64,000 nucleotides of DNA, taken from NCBI RefSeq assembly GCF_014839835.1, contig NC_071644.1, positions 4,751,266 through 4,815,265 on the forward strand. Reading direction: 5' to 3'. Each line of letters begins with the position of its first letter. Within the stretch, counting starts at the first letter, position 1. The notes under the pieces were generated by a model. The model was not told where the DNA came from. It saw only the letters and a program-made list of their open reading frames with translations, and did no database searches. The position numbers and the translations under genes are program-made. This document shows, one piece after another, positions 15,303 to 27,000 of this stretch. The DNA comes from Dryobates pubescens (lineage: Eukaryota > Chordata > Aves > Piciformes > Picidae).

Positions 15303-16569
15303 CCCTTCTGTGCCACAGGGGGATGGGGAAGTGAGACCCAGGTGCTGGGCAGCCGGGATTGTGCTTGTGGGGAGGCCTCTCCGTGTTAGCCACCCGCCGG
15401 GATGAGGAGACGCCTCACGAGTTGGAGAGGGTGGTTTGGTCCAGGGTACGTGCAAGACCAGTCCCCATGTGCTCCTTTCCTTCCAGTCTGTCCCGGGTGT
15501 GGCTGAGTGAAGCACCCAGGCCAGGGCAGGGTCTGGGACTGTGGGAGGGGGACACACGCCCTGAGCCTGGCCCTGCCCCACTCACTTCTGCCCCCAGTTA
15601 CCTCCAGAGCAGTTTCGAGGTGCTCTGGGGCTGCATGTTCATCGAAATACTAGGCTCTGCCTCTGAAAGTGATCAAAACAAACTGGCAGCGATCCCTGGG
15701 CCAGCAGCTTAAATTGATTTTTGGTGTCTTGTTACCTTGCTTGAAAAAAAAAGCCACAAACCAACCAAACACTCAGTTTCTCATCTTCTTGGGTGCCATT
15801 TGCTGTCTGGAGGGTAGTAGGGCCTGCTGGCTTAATTCTTTAGGCTTGCTGAGAAGCTTTTTGAACCTTATGTTTTAACACTGACAAGTAATATGGGGAG
15901 GTGAAAAGCAGGCACATTTGAATTCAGCACATCTCTCTAAAGGAGTTTGCCGAGGCTCTGGTCTCACAGGCTGGAAACAAAGTAAATAAATAAATAATCT
16001 TGCTCTATTCAATTTAATTCTTTGTATTAACAAGGTGAGAGTTGGAGCTGTAGTACATCTCTGGGAATGACCACATAACGCAGCAGACTGCAGCTGTGTT
16101 ACTGAGCTTGTTTCTCAGGTGTGACTGGTCGCTGGTGACAACCAGAAGGTCATTGCGTGTCATGTCTTGCTTTTGAACCTTTACATTTTGCTGGTTTAAG
16201 GCCAGTGTCCATGAGGTCACTCAGTGCAGCAGCATTTTGGATTTATCAGCAGTCAGCCTGTTTTCCTGCAGTTAAAGAAACTCTCCTGTCTCCTTCCCTG
16301 AATAACAAGTGGTACAAGCACTGCAGCGCCTCGGTGGGCTGGCTTACCACCACCACTTTGCTCTTTGTCAAACTGCATTTTCACTGCATCGTTTGCCATC
16401 GAAATTTCTGGCTGTGTGTCTCTGGCTTGCAGGAGGAGTAGAGCCCTGTGGCTTGTTTTATTTTTCACTCCATAATGAAAAATAAGATCTTTGCTGGGGG
16501 AACTCAGCATCTCAGTATATTGGTAATGGGATATGGAGCTTTCCAACTGTGTTGCCTGGAGCACCCAGC

Positions 16570-16780
16570 CAGGATGCCAGAGACCTGGTTTTATGCCTCG
16601 CTTTGCTGCTGGTGTTTGCATTTTATCATTACTTCTTTTTTAATACCTCAGTTTCCCTCTCAAAAACCTCAATTTCCTTGTCTTTAAAATTGGGTAATAG
16701 CTCTTGTTTCCTTAAGATAAGTGGATGACAAGTGCTATATAAGAGCTAATTATAGCCATTATTGTTATTAAGACCTGCCT
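16570..16780 (+). repeat. MIR-type SINE
   Basis: The order of blocks follows the MIR consensus: GCCAGAGACCTGGTTTTATGC (tRNA-derived end), then CCTCAGTTTCCCTC and CAATTTCCTTGTCTTTAAAA (core), then AAGTGCTATATAAGAGCTAA and a TTATTGTTATTA tail. The copy is heavily diverged, as expected of an element that was active before birds and mammals split. Confidence 0.7.
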
Positions 16781-17004
16781 AGCACAATGAGACCAACCAG
16801 GATGCTAGTGCCTTAGAAGTGTTCTCATAAAAATTGCCTTATCATCCACGATTAAATCTTGTCTGTGCTAATAATGCACCTGGATCACCCCTAACAGGGG
16901 CTACTTGTACAGCAAATGATGTATGTTTTATTATTTAGTGCTTTCTGGAGTACAGAATGGTCCAGCTACTCTCAAGGCTGGAATTAAATTTGGAAGTTGA
17001 ACTC

Positions 17005-17408
17005 TTCTTCATACTAGGAGCTGAAGGAGCTGGGGTTATTTAGTCTGGAGAAGAGGAGGCTAAGAGGAGACCTCATATCTCTCTACAACCTGAAGGGAAG
17101 TTGTAGTGAAGCTGGTGGTGGTCTCTTCTCACAAGTAACAAGCGATAGCTCAAGAGGAAATGGGTTTAAGTTGTGCCAGGGGAGGTTTAGGTTGGACATT
17201 AGGAAAACTTTTCCTGAGAGAGTGGTCAGAGATTGGAACAGGCTGGCCAGGGAGGTGGTGGAGTCACCATCCCTGGAGGTGTTCAAGAAGGCTGTAGATG
17301 TCATGCTTCAGGATATGGTTTAGTGGTCATGGTGGTTGGGTTATGCTTAGACTCAGTGATCTTGGAGGTCTTTTCCAACCTTAACAATTCTCCGATTCTC
17401 TGACTCTT
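17005..17408 (+). mobile_element. CR1 LINE, 3' end fragment (about 400 bp)
   Basis: Plus-orientation CR1 tail: GGAGCTGGGGTTATTTAGTC, AGGAGACCTCAT, GGTTGGACATTAGGAAAA, TGGAACAGGCTGGCCAGGG, GTGGTGGAGTCACCATCCCT, GAGGTCTTTTCCAACC and a tail of ATTCTCCGATTCTCTGA. 5'-truncated, as most CR1 copies are. The frame through it (17,083-17,304, minus) is not a gene. Confidence 0.92.
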
Positions 17409-18849
17409 TCATCCCTGCAGTTGGTTCCTGCTAACGTAGGCTGAGGCACATGGGCTGAGCACAGGCAGGAAGCCTGCATCGCCAGTGCACGTGCTGTGGA
17501 TAGGGGCCAAGGCAGTTGAGGGAGCTCCTTTCATCAGTGCTGAAATAAGTGTTTGAGTTGGATTTCATTTTGCAGTTTCTTTGGTAAGTCAGCGTGCTGA
17601 GGCTGAAGCAATGTGAGGTCCTGCCTAATGAGGGCATTTAACATTAGGGAGCAGAGCAGGATAAATCAGATGCTGTGGGAGGGGCTTACCAAAGAGTCAG
17701 CAGGAACCTGTCATTGCTGAGCATTTTCTATTTAAATTTTCACAAAAGAATTCGTGAGTCTTAGAATGGTTTCTGTCAGGGAGAAGGAAGAGAGAGTATG
17801 GTAGGGATTTTTACATACAGTAGCCAGTGCATTTTAAAATCTTGTCACAGCTCAAAATAATTCTCTGTGTGTATGAGTAAGTGGATAATACCTATGAGCT
17901 ATCTCTGGATCTTTAAAAAAATGAGAAAGGCACATTTAAAAGTATAAAATATGCCAGAAGGCAAACCTTTAAAGTCAACTAGCACACATAATGCTGACCT
18001 CACCTACTTTAATGCCTGATCCAGTGGTATTCACTGTATTTATTTTTTAATTATTATTTTTTTAACCTCAGGCTAGCTCATGCTTATGCATCAAGCTGCA
18101 GGCAAGTGAAGAAATTGTCGTGGGGACAAGCTTAGCTGTGAACCTACAGCATATTCAGTACACAGGGCTAACTCTGTCTGTGCATATCCTGTCCCATGAT
18201 AAAAGCGAAGCAGTCTAATATAGCTTATTCCTCCATGAAAACAGAGTAAATCTGATTTACTCTAAGATCAAGGCATGTGCATATGTGGACAGATAGGACA
18301 GGAGAACCAGGGAAGTATTAATTTGAAATTTAGTACCCTCCATGCTGGCTTGTTTGTAACAAACATCTTGGTTTTAATATATACTGTCAGGTAAACTAGC
18401 AGGGAATCAGTCAGTGCTTCCCTGTGTGCAGACAGACATTTCTAATCTGACTTGACTTCACAAAGATGCTGTCTGTCTGCAGGTAGCTGGCAAATGGAGT
18501 TGAAGGTAGTAGGAGCACAACAGTGCTGCCTCTGTCTGTCATTCCCAAACAACTCGTGACCTTTAGCATCGATTACGGCTAGAGAAAATGCAGGTTCAAC
18601 CTAGTGTCACAGGCAGAATGAGGCATAAAATTGCACAGTGGCTTTTGGTTTAGGTTGTTGCGTATTTGGCTCTGCTCAGAAACACTGAACATGTGTTTGA
18701 AAAGCAGGGGGTCCATTTATTTTACCAGTAAAAAAGTCTGGTTTGAGGTTGATGGTATATAAGCAGTCAGGAACGAACTGGGGAAGGAGTAACTGGGTTA
18801 AAATGGAATCTTTTCTCTGCTGTTGCGTGAATTCTGCTGTTGCTCTTCA

Positions 18850-19255
18850 TAGATGCCTAGAATGGCTTAGATTAGAAAGAACCTCAGACACCATCTCCTC
18901 CAACCTCCCCACCTTGGGCAGGGGCACCCAACTAAACTTGGTTTCCCAAGGCCTCATCCAAGCTGGCCTAGAACACCTCCAAGGAGGAGGCATCCACAGC
19001 CTCCCTGTGCAACCTGTTCCAGAGCCTCATCACCCTCATACTGAAGAACTTCTTTCTAGGATCCAGTCTAACCTTACTCTCCCTCGGCTTCAAACCATTC
19101 CCCCTTGTCCTTTCTCTAGACACCCTCATGAGAAATCCTTCTCTGGCCCTCCTGTAGTATCCATTCAGGTATTGCAGGACAGCTCTAAGGTCCCTGTGGA
19201 CTCTTCTCTAGTCTGAATAATGCCAGCTCCTTTGGCAGAGGTGTTCCTCATAGCA
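18850..19255 (-). mobile_element. CR1 LINE, 3' end fragment (about 400 bp)
   Basis: Minus-orientation CR1: AGAATGGCTTAGATTAGAAA (tail), CCTCCAACCTCCCCACC, CCTCATCCAAGCTGGCC, CATCCACAGCCTCCCTG, CCTGTTCCAGAGCCTCATCA, AAGAACTTCTTTCTAGGATC, CCATTCCCCCTTGTCCT. It is more diverged than the copy at 62.4 kb. A 157-codon frame runs through it but is of repeat origin. Confidence 0.92.
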
Positions 19256-22200
19256 GTCTGAGTTCTCTCTCTCAGATTTGTGTCTTTTGAAGACTTGGGA
19301 GGGAAGTACCAGAAGAAAAAAAGGCATTTCTGTCCCTTAAGATACTTCAGAGAGAGCTGTTTGAATCTAGATTCAAACCTTCCAGCAAATCTGCTTCCCT
19401 CTTAGAAACACTCAGAGGAAGCATTTGGGGGGTGAAGGAAATCTAAACAGTTAAATCCACGTCTTCCACTTCCCCAGAGAATGTCTTAGGCTTAAATGGT
19501 AGACTGAGCTGGATAAGGGTTGCCACATCACACCAGGGAATAAATAGCTAGCTGCGCCAGAGCAGAGAGCATACTGCTGCTTCCCTGGGCTCTGGGCATT
19601 CAGCTGGGAATGAAGAATTTCTGTTCTGGCAGAACCTTGGGGACCTGGAGGTCTCTTGTTTTAAACCAATTAGTGTTTACTGTTTAAAATTTAAAAAAAA
19701 AAGGAAAGAAATTATAAGCAGTCTTTACAGCTGGGACCATGTTGAATTTGGCTCGAGGTCAGGCTTGCTTCCTGATGTAAGATGGTTTACTGGTTAGGTA
19801 AGTCTGCTGTTAAAATAGCTTTAGTTTCACTGGGCTGTGCTTGGCTCCTGTGGTTTAGCCTCTTCTTGACAGGGGAAACAGCCAAAGATTTATGCTGTGG
19901 AAAGCTGCCCACTCCTGGTTTGTACACTCCAGAAATTGTTCAGGACACTTTTGGTCCTTTAGATGATGATTTTAGACATCATGTTAGACATACTGTAGCT
20001 TCAGTCACAGTTGCATAGCAGGAAAAGTCTTCAAATATGATTGATATTTGTGGTTGAACAAAAGCAGGTTGTCTAGATAGCACTAGGTGTGTTGGTCTGT
20101 ATTGGTGAACCTAGCACAGCCACAGCTTAATTAACAGATAAAAGGAAGGGAGAGTATTTCTGTGGTAATGTTTTACACAGGGCTTCTAAGTCCTACAACT
20201 GGGACAAGGCTCTGTGCAGGGAGTCCTCAGAGGTCAGGATGTGTCTCTACACAAGCTTTGTTTGCTCTGAAAGCTCTGCCTCTGCCCTTGGCCAACACAA
20301 GGCTCATCTAGTCAGAGGTAAATCAGTCCCCTGGTGAGAAGTACCCCGCCAGAAGCTTAGGTGCAGGTGTACAGACATGCAGCTGCCTAACAAGCTGTGG
20401 ATTTACACTTTAGGAGCCCAGAAGCATGGGGAGCAAACAGCAGTCTTTGTGCTCTGAAATATTGGCTTCCGAGCAATGCTCATGTCGGGCTGTGAACTGA
20501 TGAATTTACCCCCTGCTGGCAGCCAGCGGGCTGGAAAGTGCCTCATGATTGCTCTTCCGAAAGGATGACTGAACCCTCTTCAGTGCTGGAAGAGCTTCTC
20601 ATGCCATGGGACAGAGTGGGCTAGAAGCAGAATAACTCAAGAAATGCCACTGGTGGCCTTTTGCTCCATTCCAGACTAAAACTTTGAATGTTTCCATATT
20701 GCAAAGCTGTCTAAATAGTGTCTGGCTCAGAAAAGGGTGCATAAACCCAGCAGAGTGAGGTAAGGGAATGGTCTCCCTCCACTTTAGTCACAGGCAGGCT
20801 TGCATTTTGTCAGTCTTCTGTTGTTACTCTTTCTTGATATAAAATATGAAATTACTGAGTGTTATTTCAAGGAGGAAGTGGCTGTGCATGTCTGCATGTG
20901 CATATTCTTCTTTTCAGAGAAGCAGTTGCTTCCCCTTTTATTTGACCAGCAGTTTTGATGAAGGAGTCTTTGTGAGGTGATCCATCTTTGGCAGTATTCT
21001 GGTGCATCAAACAAGAATGGTTGTTCCTGTTGAACAGGAGGCAAAACAGTGCCAGCCAATGTATCAGAGATCCTGCAGGAAACGAGCAGGAGTGTGAGGA
21101 CCACAATCCAGGATGTCTCTTTCTTGGGGCACAAGATAGGGCTGTGTCCAGATTGCCGCACCTGGGGATTCTTCACTGGGTCTGTGTGTCTCTGAGACCT
21201 TTGACCAGTCACAGCCCCAAGCGATGGTGGCTGTCACGTGCTGACTACAGCCCATCTTTGCCAGCTCCTGTATTAGATATGGGATCCAGGCAGACAGGTT
21301 AATGGGTTCCTGTTTCTGACAGCTGGTCAGTTCTGGCTGCAGGCCTTTGTAACCTCTGAATGGCAGGCCATAAATCAGAGCTGGCACTTAGAAGCAGAAC
21401 TGTAATGAAGGCTGAGGGGTTGAAAGAGAGTTGTTTTCCTGAGGCCCATCCCATCACCACACGTGCACATGCAGACGCTCACCCTGTCCCTCAGAAACAT
21501 TTAACTAGGTTTCAACTCTCAGAGGAGATGAACTGCCTGCTAAATGAGATGTCACGGGCAAGCTGAAATCCCCAGCATGAAGGGGATTATTGCCAAACTA
21601 TTTGAAAAGATGTAGCAGGAGCACAGAAACCATAAATAACAAGGAGTGCTTTGGAAAGCTGGGAACAGCCTCATGAGCCCTCGGGAACTTCCCAATGCAG
21701 AGTGCAGACACAGAACACAAGGGATCTCCATCTCCTAGAGGGGTTACTGCAGAATGTCTGTCACAAAGCAGCAGTACAGGGGACTTCATTCTGGGTGACT
21801 TCCCGGACCACTGTGGCAATGCAGCTTGCAACTGAGTGCTGTTTAGTCTGTGTGGAATTAGTATGAGATGCCCTAGCCCACCGAAAACAAGGTATCAGAG
21901 GAGGTGTGTGAGATGCTGTTAGCAAAACTCTACTGGGCTGTAGTCTTGCAGTGGCAACTTAGGGGCTCAGGACACTGGACCCAAGACAGAGATGGCTCCA
22001 TCTTGCAGCAGGTGTTTGCTTGCTGCTTACCTTGACTCTGCATAGTTGTTGGTAGATGTATAGTTTTACACTGTTGTCAACTGTGCCAGTTTGTTCTTGG
22101 ACTACAAATACTATTAACACAAAGACTAACTTGAAGCATGAGGAGTCCTTCTGGGGAATGCCCCTTGACTTCCATGCCCATTGCACAGTCCCTCAGCCCT

Positions 22201-23963
22201 GTGTTCTCACTTGTGGCTATGGATGCTCCTTTTGCTGTGTCTGCACAAGGCTTTCATATCAATAAAAGAGTTTTTAATTTATCATTACTCTCTGTATTGC
22301 AGGAAGCAGTACAGTCCCTCAGCTGAGGCTGATTCAGCAACTTGTCAAGCCTTCTTTTAACAGATCTGCCCCAAAAAATGTTGCTTCTCATGCTGGTGAT
22401 CTTCCAGATGAGTAGAAGACAGATGAGATAGAAAAGAGTGAAAGAATAGGCAAGTGACTGTCAGGCCATGAGCAGAATAGCAGTGCTAGAACAGGGCACA
22501 GGTCTGTAGACTTCCAGATCCAGTTAAACTGAAAGTTTGTTGCTTTGAATTCCTCACTGAAGACTGCAGTGTATTAGGGAGGAATATTACAGTGATAAAA
22601 GAATAAAAAACTCCCAGTGTCTGGAGACTTTCTTAAATGAAAATGCATTTCAAAGTGAAAAAGCTTTTTGTCCATCTGTGTCCCATTACTAAGCTGGGGC
22701 CATCATCCATTTTCATTAGGCAGGGCCTGAGCATGTGGGTGGGGACAGAGGCCCGGGCAGCTGGCCTGGACACCAGGCTAAAAAGCACCATATGGAAAAA
22801 CCTAATGTATGTTAACAGGCATCAGAGACCAAAATTGAAAGAATAATGGCCCATCCACATGCAGTAGCCTCAACCAGACAAACTCTCAGCACCAATCTGT
22901 CAGCTGCAATTTTGGGTCATTACAGTGCTGCTAAGCAGAGGCTAACAGACAAGTTAGAGTAATCTGACTTCAGCAAGAATTATTCTTCCAGCCATGCGAG
23001 TGCTTTGGCTCAGATTTCTCCTTGCTAACGTACATCAAACAAAATATCTTCCTTCCCTCAGAGATTCTTCCCACCAGGCCTCAGGGGATCCCAGCCAAAC
23101 ATTTAAATTAGCGTGCAATGATCTTTTAATTTGCTGGCTGCTTGGTGGTTCTGTGTGGCTCTTGCCACTTTAGATAAAGATGTGCTATAGCCAGAGTGTT
23201 TCACTTTTGCCTGCCCCACAGAGGTGTACCTGAAGTAGTTTCATTTTGACCTCCATGAGTTTCTTCTTTCATTTTTAGTTGCTAGCTAAGGAGGCTCAGA
23301 GCTGGACTGAAACCATGAAGTGTACTCCGTGCTCTGAGTGCTTTGGCATTCAGGTTGGAATCTGGTTTAAATCCAATATCCTTGTACCAAATTAACTCTG
23401 CATGTAGCCAAATGGTTCTGTTTGCCTTTCCAGTGGAGTAAAGCAAGCTCTTGCAACTGTTTGGTGACTAGTGGGAGTCCCTGGCAGATATGATGGCTGT
23501 GGCAATTTAGGATGTACTTTCACAGGCTCTGTGCCTAATTTTAAATTAGAGGGCTATAGTGTCTGCCAAGACTCCCTTCACTTGCCAGCAGGCCCAGCGC
23601 CTCCAGGGTATGTCAACAGTTTATAGTGGGGTTTTCTTCGGCATAGAGTTTTGAGACTCAACAAGTGGTGGGCCTGTTGGTAGTAGGTAAAGCCAGGTGG
23701 CAATATGTCCAGCAGATGTGCAAAAGCCACATATATAATTACAGTTAGGTAGGCTCTTCTTCCAGGGAATATCTCAGTGCCCACACCTGAGCATTTGGGT
23801 TTGTACAGCCAGGTTTATAGCTCTTCCTGTCTCTGAAATGCAGATTTGTCTGAGACAGAACACAGTGCTGTGTTGGCACGAGCTCACTCCTCCTTTGTAA
23901 TGCTTCTGTCTAATTGTGTTTTGTTGAAAACTGTATTTAGAAGCTGTTCTTTTCTTTTTGCAG

Positions 23964-24062
23964 ATTCCCTCTATTGTTCAAGCTTTAGTCACGACTCCTG
24001 CTGAAACTTCAGTGTTGTGAATTTCGCTAACCATGTTGAAAAGTGAGGAGAAGGAAGCCCAG
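23964..24062 (+). other. Isolated exon-like segment with a start codon (gene unknown)
   Basis: A 99-base segment with a strong acceptor (TTCTTTTCTTTTTGCAG) and a strong donor (CCCAG|GTAAGC). It contains ACCATGTTG with an open frame MLKSEEKEAQ that ends exactly at the donor in phase 0, like a 5' UTR plus first coding exon. It could be spliced from the CpG island at 15.1 kb. I found no convincing continuation before MASP2: acceptors near 26,440, 27,893 and 28,125 all lead to unfamiliar short frames. It may be part of a non-coding RNA or chance. Confidence 0.3.
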
Positions 24063-27000
24063 GTAAGCATCCCACTCCTTTAAAGGACAAAGTTAAATTG
24101 CTCTCTGAAACAACAGCAATCACACCTCAAATCCAAGTGTTTGACATTGCCCAAAAAAAAGCACACAGGATCAAAAGGATATTTTGCTGGTTATAGCTTG
24201 GTGAAGATTCTTGTGAGAGAAGCAAAAACCAGCAAAGAAGCTGAGGAGTAAAGTGTGCAGTACAGAACTCTTGCCCTGCATTTCGGTGGGCTTGGTTGGT
24301 TGTTTTTTTCCCTAGGGCAAGAAACAAGAGCTTCAGGGTGGAATTCTGGTAAAAAGGAGCTTAGATCTAGGCTGAAAGAAAGTACTTGTTTTGAACACTG
24401 CCAGGTCTTTTGGGCAGAAACAGATTTGATGTTTCTGCCTTAAAAATAAGCTAGGTAAGGGCAGTCTTTCTAAAAGGCAGTGCATCTAGAAGGTACCTAG
24501 AAGATATCTCCAGTTTCTCCTCACTGGAGAGAACAAGCAGAGATCCCAGACTTCTTTGAAGGGGGGTTGATTTGAAACAGTTGGTAAGGGCATATTGTGG
24601 TGATAAGCAAAAGATAACCCAGCTGATTGCTTGCTAGGTTTGGGTTTTTCCTGGAGTGCTGCAGACGTTTTAATATACAGGTTCTGATTGATGTGACTGC
24701 TGGCTCTGACACGGCTTCAATCTGTTTGCTCCAAGGCAGGAATGAGGTTGTGTGTATTCAGTGAGGGGTTTAGCCAGAGGGAAGATTTGTCCATTTCGAT
24801 GGATCATATTCACTCTTTAATATCTGAGCAATAGCTCTGCTTTTGGGAGTGCTTTGGGCTGGCTTTACTGTTTATTTAGATTAGTGGAGTAATAGCCTCG
24901 TTGTTAGAAAAAAAAATGAGGTTATGGACAATTGCAGAGGAAGAAGAATGGTTTTGAGTCAATCATAAGGGAGTAGAAAATCCATTTGCATGTCTATATG
25001 GACAAGGAGGTTTAATGAATCTGCCAGTCCTAATGCTGTTGAAATCTGTTCTTCAGCATGTTTCTCAGCTTCTCACTCCACCTGAGCAGGGAGGGAGCCT
25101 CAGGAATTCACTGTCTCCAGTCTTCACAAGTCATACATTTGGGAGCGGAATATAGTTCTTCACATTGTTAATTATGGGATGTAGAGAAAGAACAGTCATG
25201 ATAGAAGAAGGAAGAAATGACAGTGGGACAGAAAGACAAGCAGCCAAGGTCTGACTTCCAAAGGCAGAGCTTGTGCTCTCAGCTGAGAGCAACTTGTCTG
25301 CTGTGGTTTTGGTGTGGAGAAGTCTGGGTTCCCCTTTGAAAAACCAGGGCTTCATCTAAACCTTGGTGGTCGCTGTACTCTGCAGAGTCTGGTTTTGTGG
25401 AAAGAGTTTAAGCTTTGTTTAAGGAAGGATAATCCTTTCTTAAGGATTATGACTTTGTTTAAGTGGAGGATTATATGGAAACTCCAGCAGGAGATGGATA
25501 TAGTTGTTCTGCCAAGCTTGCTTTTCAGTTCTCCCTTGACAGTGAATGATTTTGCAGAGAGGCTACTGCTCAAGTGGATCCTCTTGTTGGAGACTGTGTG
25601 CTGGAAGGAATGGCACATGCTAACAGCCTCTTCTAGGCTGGCAAGTGGTCTTCCAGGCCTTGCAGTTGATGTGGCAGGTGTGTAACCCCAAACTGCTCTC
25701 TCTACAGGAGATTGCCATTCCTCAGTGCTGGGTTCTGGGAGCCAGAAACTCTACTAATTACTTTGCAGGGCCAAGCTGCTTGTTGAATGAAGCTAGGGTA
25801 GGCTCAGAGGAGGCTTTTGATTAGCCTCACTCTATTCACAAGAGAGAATTCCTGATGGGCTGGTCCTTGGTTGGTCTTTGTGTCCTCTAGTACAGAGATT
25901 TGACATATTTTTCTTGCTTTGCTTTGCTGTCACCCCCAGTCTTGCCTTCCCTGCTTTGAGGCTTCATGTTGGACAAGAGATAAATTAGACGTGTGCTGCT
26001 CAGCCACCCGCTTTGTTCCTCTGAGCTCTTTCGAGCAGACTTACTCTGGGAAAGTGTGTTGGCTGTGCCTGTAACGTGCACAGCATCTTTGCTTGGAGAG
26101 CAGACAGCACTGTATTTCATAGCTTTGGCTCTAGCTGCATCTGAATTGGAACCAAATTCTCTTCCCAGCAAAAACAGCTGCTCCAGTGAAGTCACAGACT
26201 TGGAGCCAGCCCAGCAGACGTGCTGCAGCTACCAAGGATGTGGGCGGGAGTGAGCGGGCAGCTTTGTGAGCTAGTTCAGCTTTTTAGAGGCAGGCTGATG
26301 GGACTGGGGAGAGGAGAGGGATGGAGAGGTTCTGACCTACACAGTTCTTGCACTGCTTCCCCATGGCAGAGTGGGATCATTTTCCAGGCAGAGTAATGTG
26401 ACCAGCAGCTCTTATCTGTGTGCTGTCTTACTCTCTTCCCTAGGGGATGAGTGTGTGCAGTGCAGAGGTTTGCCCTGGGGTTCCTATAGCCCTGTGTGTA
26501 AATCCATTCCCATGCATCCATGTAGTGGCTGAAAGGGGCTGGCATGGTGAAGATGCTGTCTGTTGGATTCTGCAGCCCTGTAGTGGAACAGAGATTACAC
26601 AGGTATTTCCACATGCTCAGTTTGAGTGTGGGTACAAACACAGTGTATAAATTGAGGGGGAGCTCTCCCATCTGCATGAATGTGTGCTTACACACAGAGA
26701 CACCTGCTCAGAGATGAGTGCTTTGCGCTCTGAGCTTTGTGGTGCTCCTGGAGAGGTCATGTTTCACAGCCTGAGACCAGCCACACAGATAGATGAGGGT
26801 TACCTTTGGTTTGGCGAGCTTTGGTCATGCCGGAGGAGCAAAGCTGTCGACCAGTATCTACTCCAGTGCTTTTGTTGTCTTCCTTGACAATTTGAGCTCA
26901 GGTCCAAGTGCTCTTAGGTGCTGTACAATTGCAGCTCAATTGCTGTACAATTGGTCCTTTGGAGGTCAGTTAGTGCAGAGCAGAGCAAACAAGTCCATTG

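Noticed and set aside
18743-19216. A 157-codon plus-strand open frame
   Set aside because: It runs through a minus-oriented CR1 3' end and has no host protein features.
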